DNA of 16,650 nt, taken from contig CAZKDA010000099.1 of the NCBI GenBank assembly GCA_964551455.1, forward strand, positions 1 to 16,650, read 5' to 3'. Of the stretch, positions 13,829 to 16,650 are shown piece after piece (positions within the stretch are counted from its first letter, which is position 1; every line of letters starts with the position of its first letter). The stretch comes from JAHDHW01 sp964551455 (lineage in GTDB: Bacteria > Bacteroidota > Bacteroidia > Chitinophagales > Saprospiraceae). Below the pieces are notes generated by a model that did not search any database, was not told where the DNA came from, and worked only from the letters and a program-made list of their open reading frames with translations. Both the position numbers and the translations under genes were made by a program.

Positions 13829-14719
13829 TTTTGATTTTGTCTTTTTTGATTTTCGCTCATAATGCGGATCAAGGGTTTACTCACCACTTGTGCAGTAGAA
13901 AAAAATAGCGGAATATAATGAGTGGATAAGGTAAATGTCCTTTTGCATTATTTGGGTTTGTACGTTCAGGGATAAAGGGTTTTAGGAGAGCAGTATTTTC
14001 AAAGTTTCCAATTTAAAGATTTCCGGCATCCAAAAGTCAATGTATTTTATAAAAAGGTTTTTTAAAATGATGAATCAACGATTTTGATTGATTAAAAAAA
14101 AGTTCTTGGTCAACCTTATGGTGGAGCAAAATCAGCGCCATGTCACAAGAAGAATTTTATGAAGTTTTATTGGTTTTTAACAACCTGAAAATTAATTCAA
14201 TCGAAAAAACAAAACACCCGGGAAATCATATTTTACTGTGTGGTCGAAAAAAGGTATCGAAATGTCCTGACTCCTGAAATTGGCGTAAAGTGTTTCGTTT
14301 TCATCCTTTAAATATTCCGCATCGGCTCGTTTTTCTTTTTTGTCCTGCCGGCGCTGAGAATTAGGATTTCAGCAGGACTATCGCTTTATTTGACCACAAT
14401 TCCATCAGCGGCGGGCGGTAATATTTTGTCCATGTTATTAAGTAGGAGTAATGTATAAGCAACACCGCATAAAGCCACGCTGTTGGCGATGGAAGGCCCG
14501 CCTCGAAAAGGCCAATCCCATTAGATAACCTGCTTTAGAGGATTTTCAGAAACCTGATTTTTGAAAAACTGGGTTTTTTATAAATTAGAATTTAATTGTA
14601 CATTTATGTTGTTATTCAGAACGACACCTTTTTCTTAAACTAACAACAGCTCGTGTCCCCTCATCAAATTGGCCATTTTATTTGGTTTCACCGGCTTTCT
14701 TACAAAAAACATTAAAAGC
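13829..14719. other. Gene-poor stretch of about 890 nt
   Basis: No convincing intact gene. The left end holds the upstream region of the TonB-dependent receptor; I could not find a clear -7/-33 pair there. A 45-codon frame at 14140-14277 looks like a fragment (listed separately). On the minus strand, frames at 14520-14386 and about 14549-14361 stay open for 44 and about 62 codons, without ATG starts in suitable places or recognisable products. The region has low GC and homopolymer A/T runs, consistent with decayed DNA. Confidence 0.6.
14140..14277 (+). pseudogene. Possible N-terminal remnant of an ISL3-type transposase
   Basis: The 45-codon frame (MSQEEFYEVLLVFNN, then LKINSIEKTKHPGNHILLCG, then RKKVSKCPDS) resembles the N-terminus of ISL3-family transposases: a helix, a 'V.SIE' strand, an 'I.L.C' strand, then the first CP.C knuckle of the zinc ribbon. 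The stop falls exactly where the second cysteine would be expected, and an adjacent frame continues with KRYRN-like residues, suggesting frameshifts. No inverted repeats or catalytic domain are visible. Tentative; it could be a chance frame. Confidence 0.3.
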
Positions 14720-15771
14720 ATGAATATCAAACAACCCACTGTCAATGTACCAGAAACGTTACAACGCTACAACACACGACCACTTCACCTATCGATCCGA
14801 ACTTTCCTGACCTTGTTTACCCTGATCTTTTTGTGCAACACTTNNNNNNNNNNNNNNNNNNNNNNNNNNNNNNNNNNNNNNNNNNNNNNNNNNNNNNNNN
14901 NNNNNNNNNNNNNNNNNNNNNNNNNNNNNNNNNNNNNNNNNNNGAGAAATTTGAGTATGAACCCGAATTTGCATCCGGAATGATTATACCCGACTCGGTG
15001 AAAACGGGAGTGGAAGATGATTTCACTCCAGGGGTAATGGGCGGGTCAAATACGACAAACAATTGTTTTAGTTATGATCCGTATGTGATCGGATTGAACC
15101 CTCCTCCATTCGTGCCTTCTACTTCACTGCCAGGATCCCACTTGGAGCCGCCTGATTGTACTACGTTTCCGGGAGTTTGTGTCAATGCTATTCTTTTCAT
15201 GGGGCGTAATGTAGTGAACCTGGAAGGAGTAGTTGTGGATTATGAGTTTATTGAGGTCGATTGTTCCACAGGGGCAGATGTAGGGATTGCACTTTATAGC
15301 AACACTATAGTAGTTGTCGAAGATCCGTTTGTTACAGGAATTATGCTGATTACTTGTGTTGAACAGGGAGGTAATTGCTATCGACTGGATTTAACTTATG
15401 ATGATGGCTGTGACGAAAACCCTGTGACTGATTCCTACTTCTTCAAGCATGGGGATTGTGCTGAAGATACTACCACTTATGTTAATGATTTAATCGATGA
15501 TCCAAACAATAGGGGATTGAGCATAAAAGTTAGCGTAAATCCTATAAGAGACGCTACCCTGAAACTTGACTTAACTGGCGAGTTGTCTGGCGCCGCAGCT
15601 AGCGAAGCCTTCATTTCCATATTCGATGCGGCCGGCCATGCCCTCGCATCGCAACCGTTGTCATTTGATGGTCGCCAGGTTTCTGTGCCTTTCGATGCCG
15701 CTCCGGGCATTTACTTTTATTCAGCCCGGATAGGCGGACAAACCTTTACCGGAAAATTTGTAAAACTATGA
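14720..15771 (+). CDS. T9SS-secreted protein, interrupted by an assembly gap
   Basis: Two coding parts flank the gap. The 5' part (14720-14843) starts MNIKQPTVNVPETLQRYNTR and runs into a signal-peptide-like hydrophobic segment ('FLTLFTLIFLCNT'). The 3' part (14944-15771) codes for 275 aa ending in a type A T9SS sorting domain of about 85 residues: 'GLSIKVSVNPIRDATLKLDL', then 'FISIFDAAGHALASQPL', and 'PGIYFYSARIGGQTFTGKFVKL'. The middle region has many cysteines (for example 'PPDCTTFPGVCVN', 'ITCVEQGGNCYRL', 'DDGCDENP'), suggesting a disulfide-stabilised extracellular domain without a family I recognise. With 100 N the parts are in different frames, which is expected if 100 is a placeholder; treating them as one gene is inference. 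The product should be exported by Sec, then crossed by the T9SS and anchored or released. Confidence 0.75.
14844..14943. other. Assembly gap of 100 N
   Basis: Exactly 100 undetermined bases, a conventional placeholder for a gap of unknown size. It falls inside the T9SS cargo gene, just after the signal peptide. The surrounding domain may be repetitive, which would explain the break. Confidence 0.98.
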
Positions 15772-15788
15772 TCCTCTTGTAAGTTCCT

Positions 15789-15830
15789 AACCCACTTGCC
15801 TCCTCAATACAAGGAGGCAAGTGGGTTTTT
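15789..15830 (+). terminator. Strong rho-independent terminator after the T9SS protein
   Basis: CCCACTTGCCTCCT (15791-15804) pairs perfectly with AGGAGGCAAGTGGG (15812-15825) around a 7-nt loop, extended by AA/TT, and five T follow at 15826-15830. It begins 18 nt after the stop codon. The next gene starts only 15 nt further on, which leaves little room for a separate promoter unless some transcripts read through. Confidence 0.9.
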
Positions 15831-15845
15831 AATCTATATAAGCTT

Positions 15846-16650
15846 ATGATTACCCGAGTTATTACCTTTCTGTCGGTTTTGCTCTTTTGCATTCCGTATG
15901 TAATGAGCCAGCCCAATTTGATTCCCAACGGTGATTTTGAGGAATATTATGACTGTGATTATTGGTTCATTCATGCCAACCCCATTGATGTGTTGCCGCA
16001 CTGGACCATGAGGGGGACTCGGCCACCTAAGTACGTCAATACGGACTGTTTGGACGACCCGGTTTCAAGTTATTATGAATACGACTCAATCCTACTGGCC
16101 GCACAAAGCGGGACGGGCTATATGATAAATAGTTATACTTTTTGTTATATAGCAAATGGTGGGAATCGAGCCTACAGCCAGGTAGAGCTGTCACAGCCTT
16201 TAGAGCAGGGCAAGCATTATTTTTTGCGTTGCTATCTGAGACCTGCGTTCGATGGTAGTCCCGGTTTTTCCCACCACGGCATCTATTTTTCTGATACACT
16301 TATTGTGGACACGCCTGTGATCCAACCATTTCATCCGCCTATCTATCTCGATCCCCAAATTGAACTGGATACCCTGATGACCAACGGGCCTAATGAATGG
16401 GCAAAGCTAAGTTACTGTTTTACAGCAGATACCAACTACAGCGTAATGACCTTCGGAATTTTTGCCCAGCCAGACGAAATACAGGTAACGTTTACAGACG
16501 GCGACCACAGCAGAGAGATGGCCGCCTACGACAACTTCTACTTAGCCGAGATAGACCCCAACCTGACTTATGAAACCCTCGAAGGCGCCGACACCATCTG
16601 CGCCGGGGACTGCCTGACCCTTACCACCAACCACTCGCTCATAGATGGCG
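15846..16650 (+). CDS. Secreted protein with N-terminal 'NGDFE' module, partial at right edge
   Basis: 268 complete codons visible, open to the window end. A signal peptide (MITRVITFLSVLLFCIPYVMSQ) is followed by 'PNLIPNGDFEEYYDCDYWF', the typical start of extracellular proteins of Bacteroidota where a jelly-roll/carbohydrate-binding-like module begins ('LLAAQSGTGYMINSYTFCY', 'YSQVELSQPLEQGKHYFLRCYLRP', then 'YDNFYLAEI' near residue 235). The last residues ('GADTICAGDCLTLTTNHS') look like the start of an Ig/PKD-like repeat common in long adhesins or gliding-associated proteins with T9SS tails. The C-terminus, where the sorting signal would be, lies outside the window. No catalytic motif seen. 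It may share a transcript with the preceding T9SS protein only by read-through of a strong terminator. Confidence 0.8.
   Translation, partial: MITRVITFLSVLLFCIPYVMSQPNLIPNGDFEEYYDCDYWFIHANPIDVLPHWTMRGTRPPKYVNTDCLDDPVSSYYEYDSILLAAQSGTGYMINSYTFCYIANGGNRAYSQVELSQPLEQGKHYFLRCYLRPAFDGSPGFSHHGIYFSDTLIVDTPVIQPFHPPIYLDPQIELDTLMTNGPNEWAKLSYCFTADTNYSVMTFGIFAQPDEIQVTFTDGDHSREMAAYDNFYLAEIDPNLTYETLEGADTICAGDCLTLTTNHSLIDG

Noticed and set aside
14361..14549. Minus-strand open stretches of about 44 and 62 codons in the gene-poor region
   Set aside because: No suitable start codon and no recognisable product; lengths are within what chance allows. Could be decayed coding DNA, but not supportable.
16036..16299. 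Minus-strand frame of 87 codons at the right edge
   Set aside because: It is antisense to the secreted protein with a clear signal peptide and typical N-terminal module.

Overview
The window looks like a piece of a Bacteroidota genome, most likely of the Saprospiria type. Evidence: a TonB-dependent receptor with an N-terminal carboxypeptidase-regulatory-like domain, a type IX secretion (T9SS) C-terminal sorting tail, a secreted protein opening with the 'NLIPNGDFEE' type of module, DUF2157/DUF2279/DUF4097-like proteins, and promoters matching the Bacteroidota consensus (TTG, then 19-21 nt, then TAnnTTTG) with A-rich leaders instead of strong Shine-Dalgarno sites. The assignment below phylum level is an impression, not a measurement. 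One run of 100 N (14844-14943) marks an assembly gap inside a gene.

Layout. 1-348: gene-free, with small palindromes and a terminator for the first gene. 349-2624 (minus strand): an SPFH/prohibitin-like membrane protein and a polytopic DUF2157 protein. 2684-3682 (plus): a DUF2279 (YfiM-like) exported protein, divergent from the DUF2157 gene across 59 nt. 3683-4693: a small minus-strand PepSY membrane protein flanked by two inverted copies of a degenerate intergenic repeat. 4694-5962 (minus): fumarylacetoacetase with all expected catalytic residues. 6261-8600 (plus): an apparent three-gene unit of ECF sigma factor, single-pass membrane protein (putative anti-sigma factor) and exported DUF4097-like beta-repeat protein, closed by a strong terminator and interrupted by a G-free tandem octamer repeat. 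8818-9045: the C-terminal half of a VOC-family protein. 9153-10742 (minus): a secreted protein with two Ig-like modules and a degenerate von Willebrand A-like domain. 11183-13828 (minus): a FecA-like TonB-dependent receptor. 13829-14719: a gene-poor stretch with probable decayed gene fragments. 14720-15771 (plus): a T9SS cargo protein split by the gap, with a strong terminator. 15846 to the right edge: the start of another secreted protein.

The genes do not form one pathway. Fumarylacetoacetase is the last step of tyrosine/homogentisate degradation, but no other gene of that route is visible. The clearest functional unit is the sigma/anti-sigma/DUF4097 operon, a plausible envelope-sensing switch. 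The most unusual signal is in the intergenic DNA: several classes of imperfect palindromes and short-period tandem repeats (6833-6904, 6084-6158, 9061-9145, 3709-3766 with 4588-4673, 10777-10858), along with gene remnants (VOC, DUF1801-like, possible transposase). I did not find a defence system, CRISPR array, tRNA or rRNA gene, or an intact mobile element, and nothing I can defend as a wholly new system.
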